A stretch of DNA of 64,000 nucleotides from Acidobacteriaceae bacterium (GTDB taxonomy: Bacteria; Acidobacteriota; Terriglobia; Terriglobales; Acidobacteriaceae): assembly GCA_027449965.1 (NCBI GenBank), contig DAIDKP010000024.1:1-64000 (forward strand), in the 5' to 3' direction. This document shows, piece after piece, positions 22,606-31,112 of the stretch; the first letter of the stretch is position 1, and each line of letters begins with the position of its first letter. Both the position numbers and the translations under genes were made by a program. The notes under the pieces were generated by a model. The model saw only the letters and a list, made by a program, of their open reading frames with translations, searched no databases and had not been told where the DNA came from.

Positions 22606-23654
22606 ACGCCTTTTTTCAGGATGTCTTCGGCGAGGTAGTTGTGGACCTTGGCCTCATCGTGGAGCATCTCGTCGTAAGCAAGTTGAAGAAGCTGCGCGTG
22701 GCTGTCGCGTAACTGCTGGCGGATGCTCTGCTGCACGCGAGGATCGCTGAGCTGGCCTTGCCCGGCTGGACGGCGCTCAATCAGTTCATAGATGGCGTAG
22801 CCAACGACCTTTTTCGTCTTCCCGTCTGTCATCGTGATGGGCAGCGTCTCTGTGCTTTCGCCAGCCTTGAGCTTGCTGACGGCGGCGAAGACATCGGGGT
22901 GCTCGGTCTTGAGCGGAGTCTCCAGAATGAAGCCGAGATCACCGCCGTTGCTGCTGGTGGATGGGTCTTCGGAGTAGCTCATGGCTACCGAGGAAAACTC
23001 TTCGCCGCTATCGAGGTGGTTGCGGATCATCTGGATCTTACGGCGCGCGTCGGCGTCGCTGGTGGCTTTGCTGTTCTGGAGATTGTTCACCTGCCCAGTG
23101 GGCTGGTTGGTGACGACGATCTCGGCCAGATGATACTGCGGCTCGATAAGGTTGAACTCGCTTTTGTGCTGGTTATAGTAGTCGGTGATCTCGGAGTCGG
23201 TGATGGTGATCTTGGACTCGATTTCCTTGTTGATGAGCTTGTTACGCGTGAGCGTACGGCGGATGTCTTCCTTGAACTCGTCGAGGGTGATTCCTTTTTC
23301 CTTGAGCTTACGGTTGAACTCTTCCTCGGTATAGGGCGCCTTGTAGTCAGTGAGCTTGGCGTTGACCTCTTCATCGGTGGCGACGAGATTGAGCTTGGCG
23401 GCGCGCTGCTGGAGGATTTCATCGTCGATGAGGCTGTGGAGAATGTTGAGGCGGACGATCTGCACCTGTTCATTGGACGGAGTCTGCGTGGTGTCGCCGA
23501 CGGTCTGCTTGTAGACGCGTTGCACGTCGGCAGCCATGATGCGCTTGCCGTTAACGGTGGCGAGGACATCGGGGGAGTGCGTCTGGTCGCAGGCGGTAAG
23601 CGACAGCAGGAGCGCGGCAGTCAAAGCGGTTGGAGCAAAGGATCGAAGTTTCAT
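22599..23654 (-). CDS. SurA-like peptidyl-prolyl isomerase lipoprotein
   Basis: The 351-residue protein begins with a lipoprotein signal (TALTAALLLSLTAC, cysteine at about 23). The N-terminal chaperone domain (ATVNGKRIMAADVQR, ILHSLIDDEILQQRA, GITLDEFKEDIRR) resembles SurA_N, and the following parvulin (PPIC) domain has YHLAEIVV, SEDPSTSSNGGDLGF and ESTETLPI. Such proteins help outer-membrane proteins fold in the periplasm. The start at 23654 gives a normal signal peptide; the open frame extends to 23711. It fits the many outer-membrane clients in this window (LptD, TonB receptor, porin). A DsbA-like gene lies upstream on the same strand. Confidence 0.88.
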   Translation of the reverse strand: MKLRSFAPTALTAALLLSLTACDQTHSPDVLATVNGKRIMAADVQRVYKQTVGDTTQTPSNEQVQIVRLNILHSLIDDEILQQRAAKLNLVATDEEVNAKLTDYKAPYTEEEFNRKLKEKGITLDEFKEDIRRTLTRNKLINKEIESKITITDSEITDYYNQHKSEFNLIEPQYHLAEIVVTNQPTGQVNNLQNSKATSDADARRKIQMIRNHLDSGEEFSSVAMSYSEDPSTSSNGGDLGFILETPLKTEHPDVFAAVSKLKAGESTETLPITMTDGKTKKVVGYAIYELIERRPAGQGQLSDPRVQQSIRQQLRDSHAQLLQLAYDEMLHDEAKVHNYLAEDILKKGVQ

Positions 23655-23801
23655 CACCGGCAAATCTGTTCTCCCCGGCTGCAAGCAAGGCAGCGAGGCG
23701 GCGCGCAGCAATGAGTTCCCTGCCGTGCGAACACCTGTGACTCTAGGATAAACCTGCCCGGCGCGCGAGGATACAACCCGCGCGCCGTGGCAGAGATTCC
23801 A

Positions 23802-24767
23802 TTACTGGCCGGAGGGTGATGACTGTGCGGGCTGTTGCGAAGCGGGCATGGGCGGCGGAGTGACACCAGCCGAGCGCAGAGCACGGTCGATGACGACCCA
23901 GACCTGCTGCTCCGGCACTGCACCGTTGATGTGTTCGCCATCGATGAAAAGCGAAGGCGTGCCATCAACGCCGAGTGCGTCAGCTTCGTGCATTGAGGTG
24001 CGGATGGTGGCCTCATCCTGCTTGGCGACGCAGGCATCAAGCTTGGCCGAATCAAGGCCGAAGGGCTTGACCTGATCGTTGGCGATGCGATCCAGCGTGG
24101 CGAAGCTTTTCTGAAGGTTGTGCTCGGTGCCGGTGACCTCGTCGCCGTGCGCGTGGAGATAATCGACGTAGCTCCAGTAGGCTTTGTCGTTTTGCGCGGC
24201 GATGCAGTTGGCATCGACGGCGGCGTGCATGGCCCAGGGATGAATCTCGACGAGCGGATCGTCCTTGTAGACGAAGCGAACGAGATTGCCGTAGTGATTC
24301 ATAGTGTCCGGGAAAAGTTCGCGGTGCATGGCGGCGCAGAAGGGACACTCGAGATCGTCGAAGCTGATGACGGTGACTTTGGCTTCTGGATTGCCGCGGA
24401 TGGGCCGCCCGTCGATGGGGATGTGGCGCGTGGGCATTCCAGCCAGATCGAAGGTTTCCAGACGAGCCAGCGTCTTGTTGTCTTTGGAGATGAGAAAGGT
24501 GGTGGAGGTGGTGCGCCCGTTGTGGCTGAGCGTGACCTTGAGGTTGTCGTAGCCTGGCAGGTTGCTGGGTGTGCGTTCGCCGAGCGTGACATCGTAGTCA
24601 GGCGGAACGCTGAACTGCGAGCGGACCATGACTTCAATGCTGCGGGCGAGTGCATGATCCTGAATCGTGGTGCCGGATGATGCAGCGTTTTGAGCCTTGC
24701 AGCCGACGGACGCGATGGCCAGCGCGGCTACGACGAGAATGGCGAAACGAGTTGAAATCAAGCGCAA
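23802..24767 (-). CDS. DsbA-like thioredoxin-fold protein
   Basis: The 321-residue exported protein has a signal peptide with a lipoprotein-like cysteine (AALAIASVGCKAQ). Residues 35-125 form an N-terminal domain of about 90 residues (VPPDYDVTLGERTPS), and the thioredoxin domain begins near 135 with VTVISFDDLECPFCAAMH, giving the CPFC redox site, and closes with ALGVDGTPSLFIDG, the cis-proline loop. It likely oxidises or isomerises disulfides in periplasmic proteins. The start is TTG at 24767, the codon that fits the signal peptide; AAGGCAGG lies upstream. The tail is Pro/Ser/Gln-rich. It diverges from the S9 peptidase gene with about 105 bases between. Confidence 0.88.
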   Translation of the reverse strand: MRLISTRFAILVVAALAIASVGCKAQNAASSGTTIQDHALARSIEVMVRSQFSVPPDYDVTLGERTPSNLPGYDNLKVTLSHNGRTTSTTFLISKDNKTLARLETFDLAGMPTRHIPIDGRPIRGNPEAKVTVISFDDLECPFCAAMHRELFPDTMNHYGNLVRFVYKDDPLVEIHPWAMHAAVDANCIAAQNDKAYWSYVDYLHAHGDEVTGTEHNLQKSFATLDRIANDQVKPFGLDSAKLDACVAKQDEATIRTSMHEADALGVDGTPSLFIDGEHINGAVPEQQVWVVIDRALRSAGVTPPPMPASQQPAQSSPSGQ

Positions 24768-24837
24768 AAGAACCTGCCTTCCTGCGTTTAGTTTACGGTA
24801 TCCACGCTCAAAGAGAGTTTTGGGCGTGATTTTTCAG

Positions 24838-24866
24838 TTTGCAAATGCAGGATGCCGGTGTAGGCT
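24838..24866 (+). promoter_or_regulatory. Promoter implying leaderless mRNA
   Basis: TTTGCA (24838-24843) and TAGGCT (24861-24866) are spaced by 17 bases, and the ATG of the S9 peptidase gene begins six bases later. No Shine-Dalgarno is visible. Confidence 0.55.
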
Positions 24867-24872
24867 TGGCCC

Positions 24873-26969
24873 ATGTTTGCGCATCGTGGTTTTCGCTTGC
24901 TTCTGCGCGGCGGCCTCCTGCCGCTTGCTTGTGCCGTTTGCCTGGCAATGCCTGCGCGCGGCTTGGCTGCCCAGCGCCCGATTACGCTGGATGATCTGGC
25001 ACGGATTGGCCGGGTGGGGAATCCGGTGATCTCGCCGGATGGCAAATGGGTGCTCTATTCGGTCAGCCGCATGGACACAAAGGAGGACAAGAACCACACC
25101 GAACTGTGGATGGTGCCGTGGGATGGCGGTGCGGCGGTGCAACTGACGTCGGGGATGCAGCCGGCGGGTCATGCGGAGTTCAGCCCGGATGGAAAGTACA
25201 TCAGCTTTTTGTCGTCTCGACCGGGCAAGACGAAGGGCGCGCAGGTGTGGGTGATGAACCGCATGGGCGGCGAGCCGGAGCAGTTGACGGCGATTACCGA
25301 CCAGGATCTGGATAGTTATGAATGGTCGCCGGACTCCAAACGCCTGCTGCTGACGCTGGAGCCGAAGGCGCGTCCCGACGCCAAGCCAGGAGAAGCAGGC
25401 GACAAGCCGGAAAAGCCGCTGCCGATTGTGATTGATCGCTACCACTTCAAGGAGGATGTCGAGGGCTATCTGCGCGACGATGAGCATCAGGCGCTCTATC
25501 TGGACGATCTGGCAACGGGCAAGGTGGCGAAGCTGACGACGGACCATGGCGTGGACGAGCGCGGAGCCTCGTGGTCACCGGACGGAACAAGGATCGCCTT
25601 CACCAGCAATCATGATCCGGACCCGGATCGGACGTATAACTCGGATGTCTTTGTGGTGGCGGCGCAGGCGGGATCGACGGCGAAGAAGCTGACGACGTGG
25701 CCGGGGCCGGATGGTGGATACGGCGGATTGGCGTGGTCGCCGGATGGGAAGTCGATTGCGTATACGCAGGGCGCGGAGGCTCGGTTGGCGCTTTATAGCC
25801 AGGCGCGGCCCGCAGTGGTCACGCTCGATGGCAAGGTGACGTATCCGGCCTCGGGACTGGATCGCGCGGCGCGCCAGCCCTGCTACACGAGCGACGGAAA
25901 ACTGATCTATCTGATTACCGATGATCGCGCGGAGTATCCGGCGGTGGTGGAGCAGAACGGGCCGGGCGCACAGCGGCTGCTGGCGGGCGAAACGGTGACG
26001 ATGGCGATGACCTGCAAGGCGGGACGGATTGCCGTGATTCACACCGACGACGCGCATCCTGGCGAGATCTTTGCGCTGGAAGGCATGAGCCTGCGGCAGT
26101 TGACGCATGCGAATGACAGCCTGATGGCCGAGTTGCAACTGGCTCCGACCGAAGACGTGACCTCGCACAGCAAGGACGGGACCGAGGTGCATGGGCTGAT
26201 GACGCATCCGCTTGGATGGCAGGCCGGGCAGAAATCACCGACGATTCTCTTCATCCACGGCGGACCGAATGGGCAGGATCAGCACGCGTTCGACTTCATG
26301 CGGCAGTGGTTTGCGGCCAACGGGTTTGCCGAGATGAATGTGAACTATCGTGGCAGCGCGGGGCGTGGGCAGGATTACGCGAAGGCGATTGCCGGCGACT
26401 GGGGACATCTGGAGGTGATGGACCTGCTGGGTGCCGTGGATGAGGCTGTGGCGCATGCGGGCGCGGATGGCGATCATCTGGGAATCGGCGGATGGAGCTA
26501 CGGCGGCATCCTGACCGACTACACCTCGGCTTCGACGGATCGCTTCAAGGCGGCCATCAGCGGTGCTGGCATGGCGATGCCGTTCTCGTTCTTTGGCGTG
26601 GATGAGTACATCCTTCAGTACCACTACGAACTGGGCGATCCGTGGAAGGCGCGCGACCTCTACATCAAGCTGAGCTATCCGCTGCTGGAGGCCGACAAAC
26701 GCATTCACACGCCGACGATGTACATGGGCGGGACGCGCGACTTCAACGTGCCGCTGGTTGGCGGCGAACAGATGTACCAGACGCTGCAGGAGCTGAATAT
26801 TCCGACGGAGCTGGTTGTCTATCCGGACCAGTTCCACGGCTTCACGCGGCCCAGCTTCATCGTGGATCGCTACAAGCGATGGCTGGCCTGGTATACGCAC
26901 TACGTGAAGGGCGCAAGCTCACCGGCAACGCTGCCGGCGATCATTCCGGCAGGCTACGAAGGCAAGTAA
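24873..26969 (+). CDS. Secreted S9 family peptidase
   Basis: The 698-residue protein carries a signal peptide (LLLRGGLLPLACAVCLAMPARGLA), an N-terminal beta-propeller of TolB/PD40-like blades (VISPDGKWVLYSV, EFSPDGKYISFLSS, SWSPDGTRIAFTS, AWSPDGKSIAYT) and a C-terminal alpha/beta-hydrolase domain. GGWSYGG holds the nucleophile serine, GTRDFNVP the aspartate and DQFHGF the histidine of the prolyl-oligopeptidase triad. It likely trims oligopeptides or dipeptides in the periplasm. The second S9 gene at 48992-51070 is a distant relative. lipA starts 32 bases after its stop. Confidence 0.92.
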   Translation: MFAHRGFRLLLRGGLLPLACAVCLAMPARGLAAQRPITLDDLARIGRVGNPVISPDGKWVLYSVSRMDTKEDKNHTELWMVPWDGGAAVQLTSGMQPAGHAEFSPDGKYISFLSSRPGKTKGAQVWVMNRMGGEPEQLTAITDQDLDSYEWSPDSKRLLLTLEPKARPDAKPGEAGDKPEKPLPIVIDRYHFKEDVEGYLRDDEHQALYLDDLATGKVAKLTTDHGVDERGASWSPDGTRIAFTSNHDPDPDRTYNSDVFVVAAQAGSTAKKLTTWPGPDGGYGGLAWSPDGKSIAYTQGAEARLALYSQARPAVVTLDGKVTYPASGLDRAARQPCYTSDGKLIYLITDDRAEYPAVVEQNGPGAQRLLAGETVTMAMTCKAGRIAVIHTDDAHPGEIFALEGMSLRQLTHANDSLMAELQLAPTEDVTSHSKDGTEVHGLMTHPLGWQAGQKSPTILFIHGGPNGQDQHAFDFMRQWFAANGFAEMNVNYRGSAGRGQDYAKAIAGDWGHLEVMDLLGAVDEAVAHAGADGDHLGIGGWSYGGILTDYTSASTDRFKAAISGAGMAMPFSFFGVDEYILQYHYELGDPWKARDLYIKLSYPLLEADKRIHTPTMYMGGTRDFNVPLVGGEQMYQTLQELNIPTELVVYPDQFHGFTRPSFIVDRYKRWLAWYTHYVKGASSPATLPAIIPAGYEGK

Positions 26970-27001
26970 TCTGGGTGACCGGGCGCGGCTAGAATGGAAG
27001 C

Positions 27002-27904
27002 ATGGAGCTTGTGCAGATTGAACCGGCGCGCCGCGTGGCCTCTCCCAAACCGGAGTGGCTGCGCGCGCCCGCGCCGATGGGCGAGAACTATCACAGCCTG
27101 AAGCGACTGGCGCGCTCGCTGGGGCTGCACACGGTCTGCGAGAGCGCACATTGCCCGAATATCGGCGAGTGCTGGCAGCACCGGACGGCGACGTTCATGA
27201 TGCTGGGCAATCTGTGTACGCGTCGGTGCGGCTTTTGCGCTGTGCCGAAGGGGCATCCTGAGCCGATTGACCGGGATGAGCCGCGGCGCGTGGCTGAAGC
27301 TGTGGCGCAACTGGGACTGCGCCATGCGGTGATTACCAGCGTGAATCGCGACGACGATCTGATGGGCGGCGCGGAAGCGTTTGCCGAGGTGATTGCAGAG
27401 ATTCGCCGGGCTGCACCGGAGTGCCAGGTGGAGGTGCTGATTCCAGACTTTCAGGGCAAGGAAGCGGCGATTCGCGTGGTCGTCGAGGCGCGCCCGGAGG
27501 TGCTGAATCACAATACGGAATCCGTCCCGCGGCTCTATCGCGTGGTGCGCTCCGGAGCGCGGTACGAACGAACGCTGCGTCTGCTGGAGTATGCCAAGGA
27601 AGTGAATCCTGACGGAGTGACAAAGTCTGGCGTGATGGTGGGCCTGGGCGAAGAAACACGCGAACTGCTGGATGTCTTTCGCGATCTGGCCGCAGTGGGG
27701 TGCGACATTCTGACCGTGGGGCAGTATCTGCGCCCGTCGCGGGATCATCTGCCGATGGCGCGAATCTATACGCCGGGCGAGTTTGCCGAGCTGAAAGCAG
27801 CGGCGCTGGAGATGGGATTCCGACATGTGGAGTCTGGTCCGCTGGTGCGCTCCAGCTATCACGCGCACGAGCAGGCGGCCTCGACGGGACTTTCTGCAAG
27901 ATAG
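27002..27904 (+). CDS. lipA: Lipoyl synthase
   Basis: The radical-SAM enzyme inserts two sulfur atoms into octanoylated lipoyl domains. CESAHCPNIGEC supplies the auxiliary iron-sulfur cluster and CTRRCGFCAV the SAM-binding cluster (CX3CX2C); usual LipA has PFC where this has GFC. KSGVMVGLGE and TVGQYLRP are further family signatures, and the C-terminal VRSSYHA gives the serine ligand. The length of 300 residues is normal. TAGAAT ends six bases before the ATG, so it may be leaderless, though GGAAG overlaps that spacer. The octanoyltransferase gene lipB is not adjacent. In the following 220-base gap I see only a 7-base inverted repeat CACAGGT/ACCTGTG at 28071-28092. Confidence 0.97.
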   Translation: MELVQIEPARRVASPKPEWLRAPAPMGENYHSLKRLARSLGLHTVCESAHCPNIGECWQHRTATFMMLGNLCTRRCGFCAVPKGHPEPIDRDEPRRVAEAVAQLGLRHAVITSVNRDDDLMGGAEAFAEVIAEIRRAAPECQVEVLIPDFQGKEAAIRVVVEARPEVLNHNTESVPRLYRVVRSGARYERTLRLLEYAKEVNPDGVTKSGVMVGLGEETRELLDVFRDLAAVGCDILTVGQYLRPSRDHLPMARIYTPGEFAELKAAALEMGFRHVESGPLVRSSYHAHEQAASTGLSAR

Positions 27905-28124
27905 TCGGGCATGTTGACTGCTTGCCTTGGGAGTTGTCTTTTGAGGTTTCGACGGGATGCGCTCTGCCGTCGTTCGCGGGCCTCGAAAGCGGCAGGCGTG
28001 ACCTATCCGAAGTGACGAAGAACTGCAATGGGAATCGAGGCGACGCGCCCGGTCGCGAACGGTTTCGGGTCACAGGTTTCATCTGACCTGTGGAGGAATA
28101 ATCGGCTCACCTGCGAGCGCTGAA

Positions 28125-30170
28125 TCAAAGGTCGCTTAAAGTGGTCGAATCTTCCGAAGTGACGGGGAAAAAAGCAGCGACATCGGCGAGCGAGCGCGTG
28201 AGGCGATAGGGCGGCAGGCTCTCGATGAAGACACGTCCGTAGTGCTTCTGATGGATGCGCGGGTCAAGGAGAACGAGCACGCCGCGGTCATCGAGCGAGC
28301 GGATGAGACGGCCAAAACCCTGCTTGAGCGTGATGACGGCGGAGGGAATCTGGTAATCAAAGAAGGGATTACCGCCGGACTCTTCGATGGCCTGCATGCG
28401 CGCGGCGACAACCGGGTCATTGGGAACGGCAAAGGGCAGGCGGTCGATGATGACGCAGCTCAGCGCTTCGCCCTGCACATCGACGCCCTGCCAGAAGCTG
28501 GAGGTGCCGAAGAGGACGGCGTTGGGGGTTTCGCGGAATCGCTGCAAAAGCAGGTGACGCGGCGCGGAGCCGTGGAGCAGGATGGGGTAGTCGATCATGG
28601 AGTGGAGGCGGTCGCTGATCTCCTGCATCTGGCTGTAGCTGGTGAAGAGACAGAAGGCGCGTCCACGCGTGATCTTGAGGACGCGGCGGATGCATTCGGC
28701 GGCCTCGGCCTGAAAGTCGCGGGAGCGTGGATCGGGCATCTGCGGCGGCAGATAGAGGAGCGCTTGCTCGTCATAGCGGAAGTGCGAAGGGACGATAAGC
28801 TGGCGAGCGTCGCGCAGGCCGAGCCGCGTGCAGATGTGATCGAAACCACCCTGCACGGTGAGCGTGGCTGAGGTGAGAATGACGCTGGGAATCGTCTCAA
28901 AGAGATGCTCTTCCAGCAGCGACGAGACATCGATGGGCGTGGCCTGGACGAGGATGGTGCGAGTCTGGTTGCGGAGGCCGCCGGAGACGCGCCGCTCGAG
29001 CCAGTAGACCATGTTGCCGGAGTTGGATTCGAGGACAAACTCCAGTTCGGAACGAAGCTGAGCGACACGACGACGAAGACCCGCGGACTCCTCGACACTG
29101 CGCAGTTGATCCAGTTCCGCTTCCAGGCGGATGAGAGTGGTGCGTACGCTGAGATAGAGGTCGCCGCTGGTTTCCAGAAACTCTTCGCGATGGGCGAAGG
29201 GCTGGCGGCCATCTTCTGCGATGGGCAGGTGGTGAAAGAAAAGCCGCGCACGATCGAGCATCTGTTGCGCGCAGAAATGAACCTGGGTGGCGGTGTCGGT
29301 GTGCTGTCGAAAAAGCGATTCGAGATCGTGGGCAAGATTCTCAAAGCGCTGATTGCTGACGGAGAGACCGAAGTAGCTGCTGGCGACCGACTCCAGTTCG
29401 TGGGCTTCGTCAAAGATGACGGCAGCCGCCTCGGGAAGCACTCCAGCATCGGGCGCGCCGGCGGCTTCTCGACGGACGGCGAGATCGGCAAAGAAGAGAT
29501 GATGGTTGACGATGATGAGGTCGCTTTCCAGAGCTTTGCGACGCATCTCAGTGATGAAACAGCGCTGGTAATCCGGACAGGTGGAACCGAGACAGGCCTC
29601 ACTGCGGGCGTCGATGCGCGACCAGAGTTCGCTGACCTCGGGCAGGTCGGCAAGCTCGGAGCGATCGCCGGTTTCGGTGTGCTGCTCCCAGTCCTGAATC
29701 TGCTGAAGCTGACGGACGTGGTCGAGGCCGGTGAGCACGGGCTGACGCGCGAGGGTGACCAGTTTGTGACGACAGAGATAGTTGGCGCGGCCCTTCATGA
29801 CGCAGACGCGCAGCGGACCGAGCAGCGACTCCAGAAACGGAATGTCGCGGGAGATGAGCTGATCCTGAAGCGCCTTGGTTCCGGTGGAGATGATGACGCG
29901 GCGGCCGGAGCGCAAAGCGGGAAGCAGATAGGCGAGGGTTTTGCCGGTGCCGGTGCCGGCCTCAACGATGAGATGACGCTTTTCATCGAGCGCCAGCTCG
30001 ACGGCGCGCGCCATGGTGAGCTGGCCGGGACGGGATTCGTAGGGCAGCGAGGACTGTTGCAGGATGCCGCCGGGAGCAAAGAACGCGTGAAGTGACGGGA
30101 GTGAACGGAACTCCGCAGCAGCCTCCCTGCCCGCGTTTTCTGTCTCTGCTGCGGTAAGTTTCTGCGGCAA
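28125..30170 (-). CDS. DinG/XPD-type iron-sulfur DNA helicase
   Basis: The 681-residue ATP-dependent helicase is of superfamily 2. EAGTGTGKTLAYLLPAL is Walker A, FDEAHELE the DEAH box and SFWQGVDVQG, PFAVPNDP and QGFGRLIR the C-terminal motor motifs. Between motifs I and II, cysteines in NYLCRHK, CLGSTCPDYQRC are spaced as in the iron-sulfur cluster domain of the XPD/DinG family, which opens DNA forks, R-loops or G-rich structures. The start is TTG at 30170; no ATG lies near the N-terminus of the conserved part. It lies opposite the upstream toxin-antitoxin pair. Confidence in the family is high, the specific role less so. Confidence 0.92.
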   Translation of the reverse strand: MPQKLTAAETENAGREAAAEFRSLPSLHAFFAPGGILQQSSLPYESRPGQLTMARAVELALDEKRHLIVEAGTGTGKTLAYLLPALRSGRRVIISTGTKALQDQLISRDIPFLESLLGPLRVCVMKGRANYLCRHKLVTLARQPVLTGLDHVRQLQQIQDWEQHTETGDRSELADLPEVSELWSRIDARSEACLGSTCPDYQRCFITEMRRKALESDLIIVNHHLFFADLAVRREAAGAPDAGVLPEAAAVIFDEAHELESVASSYFGLSVSNQRFENLAHDLESLFRQHTDTATQVHFCAQQMLDRARLFFHHLPIAEDGRQPFAHREEFLETSGDLYLSVRTTLIRLEAELDQLRSVEESAGLRRRVAQLRSELEFVLESNSGNMVYWLERRVSGGLRNQTRTILVQATPIDVSSLLEEHLFETIPSVILTSATLTVQGGFDHICTRLGLRDARQLIVPSHFRYDEQALLYLPPQMPDPRSRDFQAEAAECIRRVLKITRGRAFCLFTSYSQMQEISDRLHSMIDYPILLHGSAPRHLLLQRFRETPNAVLFGTSSFWQGVDVQGEALSCVIIDRLPFAVPNDPVVAARMQAIEESGGNPFFDYQIPSAVITLKQGFGRLIRSLDDRGVLVLLDPRIHQKHYGRVFIESLPPYRLTRSLADVAAFFPVTSEDSTTLSDL

Positions 30171-30332
30171 ACGGTGTGTCCTCGCTGCCCTGTGCCGGAC
30201 GCTGCCGTGTTCTGGTGGCGAAATCCCGGGGGCCAGTCTCCATAGTAGCGAGGATGGGCGAAGGACTGCGGGAGGAACGATGAGTATTTGCAGGGATGGA
30301 TTCGCGATAGTGCGTGTATACGGTGGTTGGAG

Positions 30333-30367
30333 TTGACCGCGAAAAGTGGACTAAGTATAGTTAGTCC
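30333..30367 (+). promoter_or_regulatory. Antitoxin promoter with palindromic operator
   Basis: TTGACC (30333-30338), a 17-base spacer and TATAGT (30356-30361) make the best promoter in the window. The palindrome GGACTAA-gtatag-TTAGTCC (30348-30367) covers the -10 box and ends at the base before the ATG, so a Phd-type protein bound there would block polymerase. The start codon lies six bases after the -10, implying a leaderless mRNA. Confidence 0.75.
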
Positions 30368-30688
30368 ATGGCCTATACGGTACACCAGGCAAAGACACAC
30401 TTTTCGCGTTTGCTGAAACAGGTGGAGGCAGGCGAAGAGGTGATCGTGATGCGCGGGTCGCATCCGGTGGCGAAGCTGGTGCCGTTTGAGCCGGAGAAAA
30501 AGTCCAGTCCGCGCAGACAGCCGGGGGGATTTGAAAGTCTGGCGCCTTTCGACGAATCTGCACTGGAACCTCTGAACGCGGATCAGTTGTCGGCTTATGG
30601 TTTCGATACTCCGCTGGAAAACAAACTGCGCGGGCAAGCGATTGCGATGCCAACGTCGTTGTCGGCTGGAGATGTGGAAAGGAAATGA
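30368..30688 (+). CDS. Phd/YefM-type antitoxin
   Basis: The 106-residue protein begins MAYTVHQAKTHFSRLLKQV and continues EEVIVMRGSHPVAKLVP, the Phd/YefM fold that binds DNA through its N-terminus and the toxin through its C-terminus. It is about 25 residues longer than the usual 75-85, the extra length lying in the C-terminal half (FESLAPFDESALEPLNADQLSAYGFD). It overlaps the toxin start by four bases (ATGA), so the two are translationally coupled. A palindrome over its promoter suggests self-repression. Confidence 0.88.
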   Translation: MAYTVHQAKTHFSRLLKQVEAGEEVIVMRGSHPVAKLVPFEPEKKSSPRRQPGGFESLAPFDESALEPLNADQLSAYGFDTPLENKLRGQAIAMPTSLSAGDVERK

Positions 30689-31071
30689 AGTATCTAATCG
30701 ATACACAAACCTATCTCTGGTTTCGCATCGCGCCAGAGTTGTTGCCGCCGAAGTGCCTGGACCTTTTGACGGATACCGAGCATACGGGCTTTCTTTCTGT
30801 CGTAACTCCGTGGGAGCTGGCGGTGAAGTCGAGCGCAGGGAAGCTGGATGTGGCCGCACTGCTGGTAGATTTTGAACAGCGAGAGACGGAAGCAGGCTTT
30901 TGTATCGCGGGGATTACGGTGGGACAGGCGATTGCATCCGGTCTGTTGCCACGGCATCACCGAGATCCGTTTGACCGGCTTCTGGTTGCGCAAGCACTGG
31001 ATATGCGTACACCACTGCTCAGTCGTGACACCTCTTTCGATCACTACGGGGTAGAGCGCATCTGGCATTGA
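30685..31071 (+). CDS. PIN-domain toxin (VapC-like ribonuclease)
   Basis: The 128-residue protein begins MKYLIDTQTYLWF with the first catalytic aspartate; LLDTHT is usual here. TPWELAVK holds the glutamate, DPFDRLLVAQA the third acidic site and LLSRDTSFDHYG the last aspartate, so the metal site looks intact. PIN toxins cut RNA, often tRNA or rRNA, and are silenced by the paired antitoxin. The ATG overlaps the antitoxin stop. Its own stop lies 42 bases before the der start chosen here. Confidence 0.9.
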   Translation: MKYLIDTQTYLWFRIAPELLPPKCLDLLTDTEHTGFLSVVTPWELAVKSSAGKLDVAALLVDFEQRETEAGFCIAGITVGQAIASGLLPRHHRDPFDRLLVAQALDMRTPLLSRDTSFDHYGVERIWH

Positions 31072-31112
31072 GTGCTATCGCGTCGGCTGCGGAGATATCC
31101 GGCAGCTATGAA

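Noticed and set aside
31068-31112. TTG start for der overlapping the toxin stop
   Set aside because: The extra 15 residues are not conserved family sequence and no ribosome site precedes the TTG; kept only as an alternative.
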